DNA of 64,000 bases, from NCBI RefSeq assembly GCF_001542915.1, contig NZ_LNNH01000012.1:668216-732215 (forward strand), read 5' to 3'. Origin of the DNA: Peribacillus simplex. GTDB taxonomy: Bacteria; Bacillota; Bacilli; Bacillales; DSM-1321. Position 1 is the first letter of the stretch. Each line of letters opens with the position of its first letter. The position numbers and the translations under genes were made by a program. Shown here piece after piece: positions 42,867-52,790 of the stretch. Under the pieces are notes generated by a model, which had not been told where the DNA came from, made no database searches, and was given only the letters and a program-made list of their open reading frames with translations.

Positions 42867-44870
42867 TCATTTTAACAATTCTTTAACACGGGCCACTACA
42901 TTATCGACTGTGAACCCAAACTCTTCCATGATCTTGTTTCCAGGTGCAGACGCTCCAAAGTGATTGATGGCCAAGATTTCACCTTCATCACCTGTATAGC
43001 GATCCCAGCCAAACGGTGAAGCCACTTCAATGGCTAGACGTTTTTTCACAGCCGGATTGATGACACTCTGTTTATACTCTTTCGATTGCGTTTCGAATCG
43101 ATCCCATGAAGGCATGCTGACTACAGAGACATCAATGCCTTCTGCCGCTAAAGCTTGCTGTGCTTCCACAGCCAAGTTCACTTCGCTGCCTGTCGCAAGA
43201 AGCAAAGCATCAGCTTCTTCTTTTTTCGAGTCGGAGATGATATAAGCTCCTTTTGAAACACCTTCATAAGCATTTTTATCCGTGTCCTTAATTGTCGGTA
43301 ATCCTTGACGAGTAAGTACAAGGGCAGTTGGTTTATTTGTAGACTCCATAGCCACTTTCCAAGCCGCTGCCGTTTCATTCCCATCTGCTGGACGGATTAC
43401 ACCTAGGTTCGGCATCGCCCGTAATGAAGCCAATTGTTCGATTGGCTCATGGGTCGGACCATCTTCCCCTACAGCAATGCTGTCATGTGTGAATACATAC
43501 GTTACAGGTAAACCCATCAGTGCTGCCATTCTTATGGCTGGGCGCAAGTAGTCAGAGAAAACGAAGAAAGTCCCCCCGTATACTTTAAGTCCGCCATGGA
43601 GAGTCATCCCATTCAATGCAGCTCCCATTGCGAATTCACGTACACCAAACCATATATTACGGCCACTGTAATTACCCGGTAATAAATCCGTCTCACCTTT
43701 AATGGCCGTGTTATTCGAGCCGGCTAAATCTGCCGATCCACCTATGAAGCTAGGCACCCTTTTGGCAATCGCATTTAAAACTTCTCCGCTTGAAGCACGG
43801 GAAGCCAATGTTTTTCCTTCTTCATAAACCGGTACTTCCTGATCCCATTCAGCAGGCAGCTCACCTTTGATGGCCAGTTCCAATTGTCCGGCTAATTCAG
43901 GATGTGCTTCTTTGTAATTCTTGAACAGTTCGTTCCAAGCTTCTTCTTTTTTCGATCCAGCTTCAACACAAGCTTGATTGAAATGTGAATACACTTCCTC
44001 AGGAACATGGAAATCTTCCTCGAACGTCCATTTATATGCTTCCTTAGTCAGCTTCAGCTCATCTGAACCAAGCGGAGCGCCATGAACTGCTGACTTACCT
44101 GAACGGTTTGGTGAACCGTAGCCGATAACTGTTTTCACTTCTATTAATGTTGGACGATTTTCATCCGTTTTCGCTTCTTCAATCGCTTTCGCAATTTCTT
44201 CCAGATCATTTCCATCCTCAACTCGGATATATTGCCAGTTATAGGATTTGAAACGTTCCGCTACACTTTCACTGAATGACTGACTTAAGTCTCCATCAAG
44301 GGAGATATCATTGGAGTCATATAAAACAACAAGTCTTCCAAGTTGGAGATGCCCAGCTAATGATGCCGCTTCAGCAGAAACACCCTCCATTAAATCTCCA
44401 TCTCCGCAAATGCTATATGTATGATGATCGACCACATTATAAGAATCACGGTTATAGCTTTCTGCCAAGTGTCGTTCGGCCATTGCCATTCCAACTGCCA
44501 TCGCGATCCCTTGTCCTAACGGTCCTGTAGTCGCATCTACGCCTGCAGTATGTCCGAATTCAGGATGGCCTGGAGTTTTACTGCCCCATTGACGGAACCC
44601 TTTTAAATCATCAATGGTCAAGCCATACCCAGACAAGTGCAGGAGGCTATACAACAGCATCGATCCATGTCCTGCTGAAAGAACGAAACGATCTCTATTG
44701 AACCACTCTGGATTTTTCGGGTTATGATTCATATATTCAGTCCATAGTTTATACGCCATTGGCGCTGCACCCATAGGCATCCCTGGATGGCCAGAATTAG
44801 CCTTTTCAATTGCATCAATCGATAAAGTACGAATGGTATTGATAGAAAGTGCATCTAATTTATCTAACAT
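42867..44870 (-). CDS. tkt: Transketolase
   Basis: The 667-residue thiamine-diphosphate enzyme (same length as B. subtilis Tkt) has [18 protein letters not shown] (about 22-39), [21 protein letters not shown] (TPP/Mg motif, about 150-170), [18 protein letters not shown], and [23 protein letters not shown] (transketolase signature, about 465-490). It transfers two-carbon units in the non-oxidative pentose phosphate pathway. ATG chosen because the ribosome site AGGAAGGG abuts an ATG four codons earlier. The order tkt-sirA-yneF is conserved. Confidence 0.95.
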   Translation of the reverse strand: MLDKLDALSINTIRTLSIDAIEKANSGHPGMPMGAAPMAYKLWTEYMNHNPKNPEWFNRDRFVLSAGHGSMLLYSLLHLSGYGLTIDDLKGFRQWGSKTPGHPEFGHTAGVDATTGPLGQGIAMAVGMAMAERHLAESYNRDSYNVVDHHTYSICGDGDLMEGVSAEAASLAGHLQLGRLVVLYDSNDISLDGDLSQSFSESVAERFKSYNWQYIRVEDGNDLEEIAKAIEEAKTDENRPTLIEVKTVIGYGSPNRSGKSAVHGAPLGSDELKLTKEAYKWTFEEDFHVPEEVYSHFNQACVEAGSKKEEAWNELFKNYKEAHPELAGQLELAIKGELPAEWDQEVPVYEEGKTLASRASSGEVLNAIAKRVPSFIGGSADLAGSNNTAIKGETDLLPGNYSGRNIWFGVREFAMGAALNGMTLHGGLKVYGGTFFVFSDYLRPAIRMAALMGLPVTYVFTHDSIAVGEDGPTHEPIEQLASLRAMPNLGVIRPADGNETAAAWKVAMESTNKPTALVLTRQGLPTIKDTDKNAYEGVSKGAYIISDSKKEEADALLLATGSEVNLAVEAQQALAAEGIDVSVVSMPSWDRFETQSKEYKQSVINPAVKKRLAIEVASPFGWDRYTGDEGEILAINHFGASAPGNKIMEEFGFTVDNVVARVKELLK

Positions 44871-44993
44871 ATAGTAAAACATCCCTTCCTGTAATGTACC
44901 TCTTTATATTATAGTGACCCGCTAAATATCACAACTAAAATCACTATTCGATACCCAATATTATACATCCTTTAGCCAAAATTAAAGAATTCC

Positions 44994-45017
44994 CCTATTT
45001 AGATTAAACTAAATAGG
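44994..45017 (-). terminator. Weak hairpin after ynzC
   Basis: CCTATTTAG / CTAAATAGG arms with a 6-base loop, followed on the minus strand by GGGAATTCTTTAATTTT. A terminator of the yneA-yneB-ynzC transcript is possible. Confidence 0.4.
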
Positions 45018-45106
45018 AGAATACATACATGAATGCACTCTCTTTTAAGGATTACTGTCCAAAAGAAGCTTAAAAATAGAGAGTTCCCGTCAGGAAAGTC
45101 CCAGCA

Positions 45107-45340
45107 TTAATGTAAGTTTCTTTTCTCTTTAATATCTTTAATTTTCTGTGGAGTGACGTCATTACCTTCAGGATCGACCACTTTCACGTGTTCTAACGTA
45201 TCGGACATCGATCGCCTGAATGTTTCTAAATACTCGCTTCTTAATAGCGTTTGCTCTTTCGCTTCCATTTCCGTCAAGCCGACTTCCTTAGCCTTTTTGG
45301 AAAGTTCATTAATGCGGGCCAATTTTTCTTTTGATAGCAT
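45107..45340 (-). CDS. ynzC: DUF896/UPF0291 protein YnzC
   Basis: The 77-residue protein (MLSKEKLARINELSKKAKEVGLTEMEAKEQTLLRSEYLETFR) is the two-helix UPF0291 family, last gene of the SOS-induced yneA-yneB-ynzC operon in B. subtilis. Function unclear. Start: ATG with AAGGAG 8 bases upstream. Confidence 0.93.
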   Translation of the reverse strand: MLSKEKLARINELSKKAKEVGLTEMEAKEQTLLRSEYLETFRRSMSDTLEHVKVVDPEGNDVTPQKIKDIKEKRNLH

Positions 45341-45404
45341 AATTTCGCTCCTTCATATCTGCTGATATTGTCATGGTATTAAAAAAGAAGCGAAATTACA
45401 AGTT

Positions 45405-46067
<663 letters not shown>

Positions 46068-46073
46068 CTACCT

Positions 46074-46385
46074 TCACTGCTGACTGGCCAAATTCTGAAC
46101 GAGCTTTTCCCCTTTTACCGGTATCACGATTACTTGTCCGGGTTTAATCGAATCCCCACTGATACCATTATGCTCTTCTATCCAACCAATGAATTCTTTT
46201 TTTGTCAAATCAGCTTCTTCATATTCTTCGGCGATTTCCCATAAGGTATCGCCTTCGCTTACTTCTATAGAAAGGAAATCCTTTTTTTGATCATCGTTTA
46301 TTGTGCAAGAGAATAAAATTGAAAATATAAATACTGAACCGGCTAATAGAATCGTATAAATATAATTTTTGTATAATTTTTTCAT
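46074..46385 (-). CDS. yneA: YneA, SOS-induced cell-division suppressor
   Basis: The 103-residue protein has an N-terminal membrane anchor (YIYTILLAGSVFIFSILFSC) and an extracellular LysM domain (IEVSEGDTLWEIAEEYEE to VIVIPVKG). YneA delays septation during the SOS response. It is divergent from lexA and preceded by LexA boxes. ATG chosen because GGAGGGAT lies 7 bases before it; an ORF start six codons upstream overlaps the ribosome site. Confidence 0.92.
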   Translation of the reverse strand: MKKLYKNYIYTILLAGSVFIFSILFSCTINDDQKKDFLSIEVSEGDTLWEIAEEYEEADLTKKEFIGWIEEHNGISGDSIKPGQVIVIPVKGEKLVQNLASQQ

Positions 46386-46402
46386 GAATAATCCCTCCGA
46401 CA

Positions 46403-46416
46403 CGAATGTTCGTTCG
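46403..46416. promoter_or_regulatory. SOS (LexA) box 1
   Basis: CGAATGTTCGTTCG differs at one position from the Bacillus LexA consensus CGAACN4GTTCG. It lies 18 bases before the yneA start. Confidence 0.75.
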
Positions 46417-46469
46417 CATTTTATATTTAAATTATAATAAGAACACCTGTTTCAGTCAACAACAAAATT

Positions 46470-46483
46470 CGAACTTATGTTTG
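46470..46483. promoter_or_regulatory. SOS (LexA) box 2
   Basis: CGAACTTATGTTTG differs at one position from the consensus and lies between yneA and lexA. A much weaker third match (AGAACACCTGTTTC) is at 46440. Confidence 0.75.
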
Positions 46484-46541
46484 TATAGGATTGGCCTCCA
46501 TGCTATAATGAAGCAAAGAACATTGGGGAAGAGGTGCACAT

Positions 46542-47165
46542 ATGACTAAACTATCAAAACGGCAGCAAGATATTCTTGATTTCATTAAAGAAGAAGTTCG
46601 CCTGAAAGGGTATCCGCCATCCGTAAGGGAAATCGGCGAAGCAGTTGGGCTTGCATCAAGCTCGACCGTACACGGACATTTATCCCGCCTGGAAAGCAAA
46701 GGACTGATCAGACGTGATCCAACCAAACCGAGGGCCATTGAAATCCTGAATTTGGAGGATGCTAACAATATTCCGAAAGCCAATGTCGTGAACGTTCCAT
46801 TACTTGGTAAAGTTACAGCCGGCATGCCGATAACGGCAATTGAAAACATAGAGGAATACTTTCCGCTTCCCGAAAGCATGGTACCGCATGATGATCATGT
46901 ATTCATGCTTGAAATCATGGGGGAAAGTATGATCGAGGCAGGAATTCATGACGGTGATTATGTCATCGTGAAGCAACAGAGCAGTGCCAATAATGGAGAT
47001 ATCGTCGTGGCGATGACTGAAGATGATGAAGCCACAGTAAAACGATTCTTTAAGGAACCGGATTACATAAGGCTGCAGCCAGAGAACTCGAATATGGAGC
47101 CCATCATTCTGCGGGATGTATCCATACTCGGAAAAGTGATAGGCTTATATAGGCAAATACACTAA
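46542..47165 (+). CDS. lexA: LexA, SOS repressor/autoprotease
   Basis: The 207-residue protein has the LexA winged helix ([33 protein letters not shown], about 24-56) and an S24 domain with cleavage site VTAGMP (Ala93-Gly94), Ser129 (MGESM) and Lys167 (EATVKRF). It represses SOS genes and cleaves itself with RecA-ssDNA. It is divergent from yneA with shared LexA boxes, as in B. subtilis. Start: ATG with AGAGGTG 6 bases upstream. Confidence 0.96.
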   Translation: MTKLSKRQQDILDFIKEEVRLKGYPPSVREIGEAVGLASSSTVHGHLSRLESKGLIRRDPTKPRAIEILNLEDANNIPKANVVNVPLLGKVTAGMPITAIENIEEYFPLPESMVPHDDHVFMLEIMGESMIEAGIHDGDYVIVKQQSSANNGDIVVAMTEDDEATVKRFFKEPDYIRLQPENSNMEPIILRDVSILGKVIGLYRQIH

Positions 47166-47190
47166 AAGCGCTAACCGCGCTTTTTTTGTT
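47164..47190 (+). terminator. lexA terminator
   Basis: AAAGCGC / GCGCTTTTTTT hairpin right after the stop. Confidence 0.85.
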
Positions 47191-47344
47191 TGTCTCTTAA
47201 TTTATGTAGAGAACTCTCTCATTATGCGTAGGGATTTTTTGATAGGATTATTTTTTACTAGAAAAGAACACATTTCCCTTCCACTATGCAATCGGCAGAC
47301 AAAAAAAAGAAAGCAAGTGCATAGCACTCCCTCCCGATTAACGT

Positions 47345-47959
47345 TCATTTCACTCTTAATCTTTGGTTCACTTTGATTAAGTTTAGATCGGCCAGCCCGT
47401 TCCATTGCTGAATCTGAACTTGCGTTGAACCATATGCCTTGGCAAGCGCAGAAACGGTATCCCCTTTTATCACGATATGATAGACCTCACCCACCATGGA
47501 GTCAAACTTGGTTAAATCGCTCGTTTCTATAAGGTTCACCAGTTTTTCAATATACTTCGGGTCTGTGGCGTAGCCTGCATCGTATATTGCCTTGAGGGCT
47601 TTTTTAAAATCCTTTTCACCGATGACGGCCGTATATAAATTTCTATTCCACGAAGTCCCGAATGCATACAGATTGGCAAGATCGCGAAGACTTTCCTCCC
47701 ATGTCGGGTACTTTCTGAATTTATTCCTTACTTGGACAGGTGCTCCGTTAACATATTCGATTGTTTGCATAATGATAGATTCGCCTTTATAGTCACCTTT
47801 CGTACCGAATATATTTTTTGCTTGCTTGGCTAAAGTGCTTGTCCCATATCCACTCTCCAAACATGCTTGGGCTATTATGACGGAAGGTAAAATTTTAAAC
47901 TCTTCATGAATTCTCAGGGCATAGGGTGCAATTTCATTTATAAACGTTTCCTTGCTCAT
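47345..47959 (-). CDS. Glucosaminidase-LysM lytic enzyme
   Basis: The 204-residue protein has an endo-beta-N-acetylglucosaminidase (FlgJ/LytG-like) domain (about 1-150; IAQACLESGYGTSTLAKQAKNIFGTKG with the catalytic Glu35) and one C-terminal LysM (about 158-204). No signal peptide is visible, a trait of phage endolysins that leave through a holin. It is divergent from a small membrane (holin-like) protein. Its LysM resembles that of the amidase at 52.8 kb almost end to end. Start: ATG with GGGAGG 6 bases upstream. Confidence 0.88.
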   Translation of the reverse strand: MSKETFINEIAPYALRIHEEFKILPSVIIAQACLESGYGTSTLAKQAKNIFGTKGDYKGESIIMQTIEYVNGAPVQVRNKFRKYPTWEESLRDLANLYAFGTSWNRNLYTAVIGEKDFKKALKAIYDAGYATDPKYIEKLVNLIETSDLTKFDSMVGEVYHIVIKGDTVSALAKAYGSTQVQIQQWNGLADLNLIKVNQRLRVK

Positions 47960-48180
47960 TCCGACCTCCCGATAAGATTCTCCAGTAGATTAATGCATGC
48001 CTTCACTCATATCGTATTCAGAGGGATAAGAAAGGTTACAGGTCGTCCAACCAATTGGGTATCTAGTTGGACTCGCCTGCAAGATTAGAGCCAAATCATC
48101 AGCAATATTACGATAGTATATTTTGTTTATACATGGTAAAAAATAAGCTTGAAGAATTTCTTACTTAAGGTGGTGCACTG

Positions 48181-48468
48181 ATGGACTTTCCAACTATCCA
48201 TACAAACTTTTGGGATGCTGTGATAGCGATACCTATCATCATGATCGTCACGCAGGTCGTCAAGATCATGTTCCATATCCCATCCAAATTCATCCCTACC
48301 ATCGTATTAGGTCTCGGTTTATTCATTTCCATTTTCATCAGTCATCGACAACATTTGGTTGCAGGCATTTTCATGGGCTGGTTTTATGGATATGCAAGCA
48401 TTGGCAATTATGCCGCCCTCAAAACTGGTATATTATCCTATCGATCATCCAAACAAAAGACGGAGTGA
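48181..48468 (+). CDS. Small membrane protein, holin-like
   Basis: The 95-residue protein has three hydrophobic segments (AVIAIPIIMIVTQVVKIMF, FIPTIVLGLGLFISIFI, LVAGIFMGWFYGYASIG) and a basic C-terminal tail, the size and layout of phage-type holins. I do not recognise a specific family. It sits head-to-head with a signal-less lytic enzyme, which supports a pore or lysis role, but this remains inference. Start: ATG with AAGGTGGTG 6 bases upstream. Confidence 0.65.
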   Translation: MDFPTIHTNFWDAVIAIPIIMIVTQVVKIMFHIPSKFIPTIVLGLGLFISIFISHRQHLVAGIFMGWFYGYASIGNYAALKTGILSYRSSKQKTE

Positions 48469-48570
48469 ATATGTTTAGTATCGAGGAGGCTCGCCTTCAT
48501 TCCATTCGCCATAGGCTTGCTCACTCGTAGGTACTTGATGTCTTTTTACTCTCCCGCCGCCTTTTTTTTC

Positions 48571-48602
48571 AAATAAAAAATGCCTTCTATAAGAAAAGGC
48601 AT
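48571..48602 (-). terminator. Lipase gene terminator
   Basis: ATGCCTT / AAAAGGCAT stem with TTTTTTATTTG on the minus strand. Confidence 0.75.
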
Positions 48603-48618
48603 CTTCCAAGCATCCACG

Positions 48619-50211
48619 CTATTTTTCAATATAGATCGAACGAATCAGGGTACGTATTCGTTCAGTACCATCCGCCCCTTTTTCCTTAACATCGATCGTT
48701 ACATTATATACACCGGATTTAGGCACCTCCGGAAGTGTTCCAGAAAAATTTTCATTGCCCTTTATATGCATGGAGGTTGTTGGACTGATTTCCTTACCGA
48801 ATTCATCGATTAGATGAACCTTAAAGGTTGTGAGTACTTGCTCCTTTTTACCATTGAGCGGTTTCTTTATGAAAAATTCGGCATCCTTTTGTTTAACTTT
48901 TCCAGGCATGCTCAATGTAATCGGATCACGTTCGTTAAATTGTGCCGTTAATAAGTATGCGTCCAAAAGGGACTTCGTTTTCATCCGCACCCGCCAGGTA
49001 CCCATTTCCAGCTTGCTTTTTTTAAATGTTTGGATGGCTGCTCCCTTAAAAAAGGAAGTCTCATTTTTTGCGGTATGTGCTATGGGTGAAAGGGAGTGCC
49101 TTTCATTAGACGGAGATACGACTTCGATTTCGACATCTTTTGAGGCCGTGTATATGGTAATAACACCTGGTACCGCTTCATCTACATGGAAACTATGTTC
49201 ATTCCAAGCATTTTGTTGCAGATCGCCTCCGAAAACGGTTTGAGAGAATGCAGAAGTGATGGGCTCATCCTCTCCTTGCAGGTTATGTTGGATATCCATA
49301 TCAGGAACGAATGCAATCGAAGTCCTTCTTAAATACGGTTCAATTCTTGAAAATACGGAAGCCCCCATGCGAATGTTATCGTGATCCAGGTTTGAATCGG
49401 TAAATAAATGTTTCGCGTAAGGGATTTTGCTGCTCCAGACATTCACAAGCCCATCGTTTTCTCCATAGGAGGACAAGTACTCTCCTCCAAGTGATAAAGC
49501 AGTCAACGCTGGTCCTCTATTCATTCCAGCAACGGTGAAATACATGTTTTTCCGGGAGTTTATATGGTTATCTGTTACAGAACGAAATTCCGCCATTTTC
49601 CCAACCTGTAAAGAATATGTTCCATCATCTTTTTGCCCCAGCAGTGAGCCTAGCCAGCCTGCATACCAGCTATATGCCAAATCAGCGAGGTTCGATCCAT
49701 GGTGAGGGGATGCTAAGGTGATGACCCTGCCGACATATTGGTGTGCTCCATAGTGCACAAGGGCCGCTTGGGTGTCCGGGCCCCCTTTGCTATGTGCTAT
49801 GATATTTACTTTTTCACCATCGAAATGTTTGCTTATATCCTTTAGCATGGACGCTAACAGCCTGCCATTGTCGTATTGACTAGCGGAACCGTTTCCGGCT
49901 GAATCATGAAGCTGTACGAAAACGGTTTGATAGCCCGCTTCATATGCTTTGGTATACATATCATTGACCCCGTGATAATCCGTTTCACCATACCAGCTGG
50001 TAGAACTGCCATTCTTTCCTTGAACAAATACAATCGGCGGTTTATTTTTGTCATGGTTGGGAGGAGTGCCCCCCAAAAACCAATCGCCAGGGGTGAATGT
50101 TTCAGAGGGTGGTTTTAATTTTCCAGCAGAGGTCATGTCCGGCTTTGCCATAATCAAGAATGTTACGATGAGGATAAGAAAAACGACATAATTGATGACA
50201 TTGCTTTTCAA
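48619..50211 (-). CDS. Secreted alpha/beta-hydrolase (lipase/esterase-like)
   Basis: The 530-residue protein has a signal peptide (NYVVFLILIVTFLIMAKPDMTSA), a triacylglycerol-lipase-like hydrolase domain (about 55-300; PPIVFVQGKNGSS, nucleophile elbow IAHSKGGPD, VITLASPHHGSN, probable late His in LDHDNIRMG) and a C-terminal beta-rich half (about 340-530) that could bind wall or substrate. It probably hydrolyses lipids or esters outside the cell. Start: TTG with AGGAGG 7 bases upstream. It stands alone within the lysis-like island. Confidence 0.85.
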   Translation of the reverse strand: MKSNVINYVVFLILIVTFLIMAKPDMTSAGKLKPPSETFTPGDWFLGGTPPNHDKNKPPIVFVQGKNGSSTSWYGETDYHGVNDMYTKAYEAGYQTVFVQLHDSAGNGSASQYDNGRLLASMLKDISKHFDGEKVNIIAHSKGGPDTQAALVHYGAHQYVGRVITLASPHHGSNLADLAYSWYAGWLGSLLGQKDDGTYSLQVGKMAEFRSVTDNHINSRKNMYFTVAGMNRGPALTALSLGGEYLSSYGENDGLVNVWSSKIPYAKHLFTDSNLDHDNIRMGASVFSRIEPYLRRTSIAFVPDMDIQHNLQGEDEPITSAFSQTVFGGDLQQNAWNEHSFHVDEAVPGVITIYTASKDVEIEVVSPSNERHSLSPIAHTAKNETSFFKGAAIQTFKKSKLEMGTWRVRMKTKSLLDAYLLTAQFNERDPITLSMPGKVKQKDAEFFIKKPLNGKKEQVLTTFKVHLIDEFGKEISPTTSMHIKGNENFSGTLPEVPKSGVYNVTIDVKEKGADGTERIRTLIRSIYIEK

Positions 50212-50839
50212 TTGAGTTCTCCTCCTATTTCCTTTGCTTTTTTTAAAAATACACTACAGACAATACCCCCTTTACCAATTTGCCCTTTCATTAAATAGTA
50301 TTTGTACGTTCGCCACGCATTACCTGCCATCTCCATAAAAGATGGGAAAAAGATACTAGGTCGAAACCATTGTCGTAGTGATAAAGCACGATGCTTATCT
50401 CTCGAATTTCAAGGATCTTCCACAATCGTAATAACCTATACTTGGTGCTTCGAGTAACAGGTCCATTAATGTAACCGAAACAGGGCATTTTTTATGGATA
50501 GGAGTCGCTCAAAAACGAGGAAAAACCCTTCTCCTAAAAAGTGGAGAGGGCTTGACCATCATTAAGCATGCTAACTGCCAATTCCTTCGAATGTGCCACT
50601 GTCCATGTACCTCTAGTCTTGGTATTTTCAATAAGCCAGTCACCATGAAATAAGCCGTCAGTAAAGGTTTTTCACAATAAATGGCTTTCATCGATGGGAT
50701 ACTACTTAAAGTCTTTTATCTTTCCATTGATGTGCTTTCATCTGAGGATGGTTGATGAGAATTCTGTTAAAGCAAGCTGAAATACTTGGATACCTTCTTC
50801 TACGCTACAAATCCCCCTTCACCTCTTCAATATTTCACA
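50212..50839. other. Gene-poor stretch upstream of the lipase gene
   Basis: It holds one terminator hairpin and short broken frames. One minus-strand piece near 50.76 kb reads VEEGIQVFQLALTEFSST and looks like the end of a lost small gene, but no start is visible. Confidence 0.5.
50519..50551 (-). terminator. Terminator downstream of the Cro-like operon
   Basis: CCCTCTCC / GGAGAAGGG stem followed by TTTTTCCT on the minus strand. Confidence 0.65.
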
Positions 50840-51141
50840 CTAATGACAGGTAATTTGGTTTAAGTGATAAGCTCGTCCATTGTATAATTTGAACACTCCA
50901 TCATGTTGGATAATATCTGAAACGACTTCCCCGCCAACTTCGTTTCCAATTGCAACGGTACTAACAACAAATCCATCAATGACTTCAATGGATTCAATTT
51001 CTCTTTCCAGTTGTTTCACCTGCCTCCGTTCCTCCGTACGAAACGCCGTAACTATGGATTTTTGTACTCCATCGATACGTTAGGGGTGCTCATGATTAGA
51101 TTGCCCATTGCCGGCTTGCCCTTTCTTTCGTCAAAAAGCAC
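50840..51141 (-). pseudogene. Frameshifted small gene after the Cro-like regulator
   Basis: Two overlapping frames make one plausible protein. The first (from GTG at 51141) reads VLFDERKGKPAMGNLIMSTP and ends at 51052. The second (51079 to 50840) reads VTAFRTEERRQVKQLEREIE, then VIDGFVVSTVAIGNEVGGEV and onward to TAG. The two join near 51.07 kb after a one-base shift. The reconstructed protein would be about 100 residues with a charged central helix; no family recognised. AAGGGAG precedes the GTG, right after the Cro-like stop. Confidence 0.6.
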
Positions 51142-51158
51142 AGTTCTCCCTTGTCTCT

Positions 51159-51383
51159 TCAACTACATTTGAAGTGTACATCCGGGTCAAAAAAAATGAT
51201 GTCATCGATTGAAAAACCTACACATTCAGCGAACATATACGCTTTATCGACCCTTAAAGGAATCTTATATTGTTCATAGTCAATGTATGTCCTCTTGGCC
51301 ATCCTTAGCACTTTCGCCATTTCATCTTGGGTTAAACCTTTATACTTCCTAGCTTGCTTTAGTGTGAATTTAACCTGTGTCAT
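51159..51383 (-). CDS. Cro-like XRE helix-turn-helix protein
   Basis: The 74-residue protein has an XRE helix-turn-helix (TLKQARKYKGLTQDEMAKVLRMAKRTYIDYEQYKIPLRVDKAYMFAECVGFSIDDI). It is head-to-head with an S24-type repressor, the cI/cro arrangement of temperate phages. Start: ATG with AAGGAGGTG 8 bases upstream, near consensus. A frameshifted small gene follows on the same transcript. Confidence 0.87.
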   Translation of the reverse strand: MTQVKFTLKQARKYKGLTQDEMAKVLRMAKRTYIDYEQYKIPLRVDKAYMFAECVGFSIDDIIFFDPDVHFKCS

Positions 51384-51463
51384 ATCTTGCCACCTCCTTT
51401 ATAAAAAATGATATCACACTTGAAGTATAGTTACCATCAATTTTTTGTAAAATTCGCGCACTA

Positions 51464-51475
51464 TGAGTTTACTCA
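51464..51475. promoter_or_regulatory. Candidate operator between the divergent repressors
   Basis: TGAGTTTACTCA has 5-base inverted arms in the 133-base intergenic space of the cro/cI-like pair, 41 bases before the repressor start. Confidence 0.4.
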
Positions 51476-51516
51476 CTTTCACCCATGGTGTATATTCAAA
51501 TGAGAGGTGAAGAAAA

Positions 51517-52155
51517 ATGCACATTGGGGAACGGATAAAATTACTTAGAAAAGAAAGAAAAATGACTCAAGAAGATTTGGCAAGGATATTAAAGGTCGCC
51601 CCGACGGCAGTTTCCGCCTGGGAGTCGGGCCGCAATAAACCTTTGATGGATAAGTTGAGCATGATGTCCACTTGCTTTGACATACCGCTTTCTCACCTCG
51701 TTGACGGAACACCGATCGTTAAAAAGGATTCTTCCATTGAATTTTTGAACGAAAAGAATGTTAGATTAATTGGTGTATATGGAAATATCCCTGCTGGAGA
51801 GCCTAATTTCACGAACGAATATATAGAAGCCTATATGCCTACATTGAATTCGATGCTAAAAAACAACAAAGACTATTTTTTTCTCCGAGTAAAAGGAAAC
51901 AGCATGAACAAAGAATTCAGCGACGGCTCCTTGATTCTTGTTGAAAAAACAAGCTACCTTGAGGACGGGAATATAGGTGTAGTCTTGGTAAATGGTCATG
52001 AAGCTACAGTCAAGCATGTGAGAATTGCAGCAGAAACAATTACGCTCATTCCTTGCAGTACTGATCCTTTTTATGAGGAAAAAACCTATCATTTCAAAAA
52101 CGATCAAGTCAATATTCTAGGAAAAGTGGTTCAGGCCATCAAATTATACGATTAA
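51517..52155 (+). CDS. CI/LexA-like phage repressor with S24 autoprotease domain
   Basis: The 212-residue protein has an XRE helix-turn-helix (MTQEDLARILKVAPTAVSAWESGRN, about 16-40) and an S24 peptidase domain: cleavage site IPAGEP (Ala93-Gly94), Ser129 in VKGNSM and Lys166 in EATVKHV. All catalytic residues are present, so RecA-stimulated self-cleavage and induction by DNA damage are expected. It probably controls the divergent Cro-like gene and perhaps the lysis-type genes nearby. Start: ATG with GAGAGGTG 7 bases upstream. Followed by its own terminator. Confidence 0.88.
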   Translation: MHIGERIKLLRKERKMTQEDLARILKVAPTAVSAWESGRNKPLMDKLSMMSTCFDIPLSHLVDGTPIVKKDSSIEFLNEKNVRLIGVYGNIPAGEPNFTNEYIEAYMPTLNSMLKNNKDYFFLRVKGNSMNKEFSDGSLILVEKTSYLEDGNIGVVLVNGHEATVKHVRIAAETITLIPCSTDPFYEEKTYHFKNDQVNILGKVVQAIKLYD

Positions 52156-52184
52156 TCATTTCGTTCATTTCCATCCAATTGACT

Positions 52185-52219
52185 AAGTACAAACCTTATA
52201 CGGGTTTGTACTTTTTTAT
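52185..52219 (+). terminator. Repressor gene terminator
   Basis: AAGTACAAACC / GGTTTGTACTT arms and a following T-run. Confidence 0.85.
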
Positions 52220-52379
52220 TTCCGGTACATATATAGATGTCTTCGTAAAAATAGGCCTACCTTACATCAGTTTCAGCATTGTAAAAATAATAATAGGACG
52301 GAAGAGCGCCGGAAAACTTTGTAGCCACCTATTCTCTGACAAGCAAATTAACCGGAGACAGGTGAAAATCCTTAAGGGA

Positions 52380-52666
52380 GCATGTCCTCCCCTACCCTAT
52401 GCTTCAAAAAGAGAGTGGGTTCGAAACCGTCAGAGGCATTTATCAAGAACATTGAAAGCCATTCTTCATTATGGAGGATGGCTTTCAATGCTCTCCTCTT
52501 CTCCCCTCGCAATCCAACCCCTTTCAAAACTTCGGGGTTGTCCGGATCCTGCCTTCGTATTACTCCAGCTTGGATTGGCATTGGTGCGGGCGGCGCGAGA
52601 CTGAATTCCGGCCCCACTGCTATACAGCTTCTTGGTTTCTGCAGCCCAAAGCAACGTTAACTGGGC
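52380..52666 (+). ncRNA. Candidate structured non-coding RNA or repeat
   Basis: In the gene-free space between the repressor and the amidase, 20-base arms beginning CATTGAAAGCCAT (52450-52469) and ending GGCTTTCAATG (52471-52490) pair completely if two G-U pairs are allowed. They pair only on the plus strand; the minus strand would have A-C mismatches. A second hairpin (CAACCCC / GGGGTTG, 52515-52540) and a third (GCCCA / TGGGC) follow. The stretch is GC-rich and local frames lack ribosome sites. A transcribed RNA or a mobile repeat are both possible. No promoter identified. Confidence 0.35.
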
Positions 52667-52714
52667 AAAACAAAAACCGCAGGCAAACTCCCTTACCATC
52701 CGAGTTTGTCCGCA
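52664..52714 (-). terminator. Amidase gene terminator (repeat family B)
   Basis: GCGGACAAACTC / GAGTTTGCCTGC stem on the minus strand followed by GGTTTTTGTTTTGCC, almost the same as the yneK terminator at 27.45 kb. Confidence 0.75.
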
Positions 52715-52790
52715 GTTTGAGCCTCCTGCTTAAGAGGCATGCTCTATTTGAGGTTAACATTCCTCTTATCCTGTAATCATAACGGCAATT

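Noticed and set aside
52418-52432. GGTTCGAAACC-like tRNA T-loop motif
   Set aside because: No acceptor stem, anticodon arm or CCA in proper spacing; not a tRNA.
52372-52699. Overlapping 76-92-codon frames on both strands
   Set aside because: No ribosome sites; all overlap the hairpin-rich stretch and are mutually antisense, so they look accidental.
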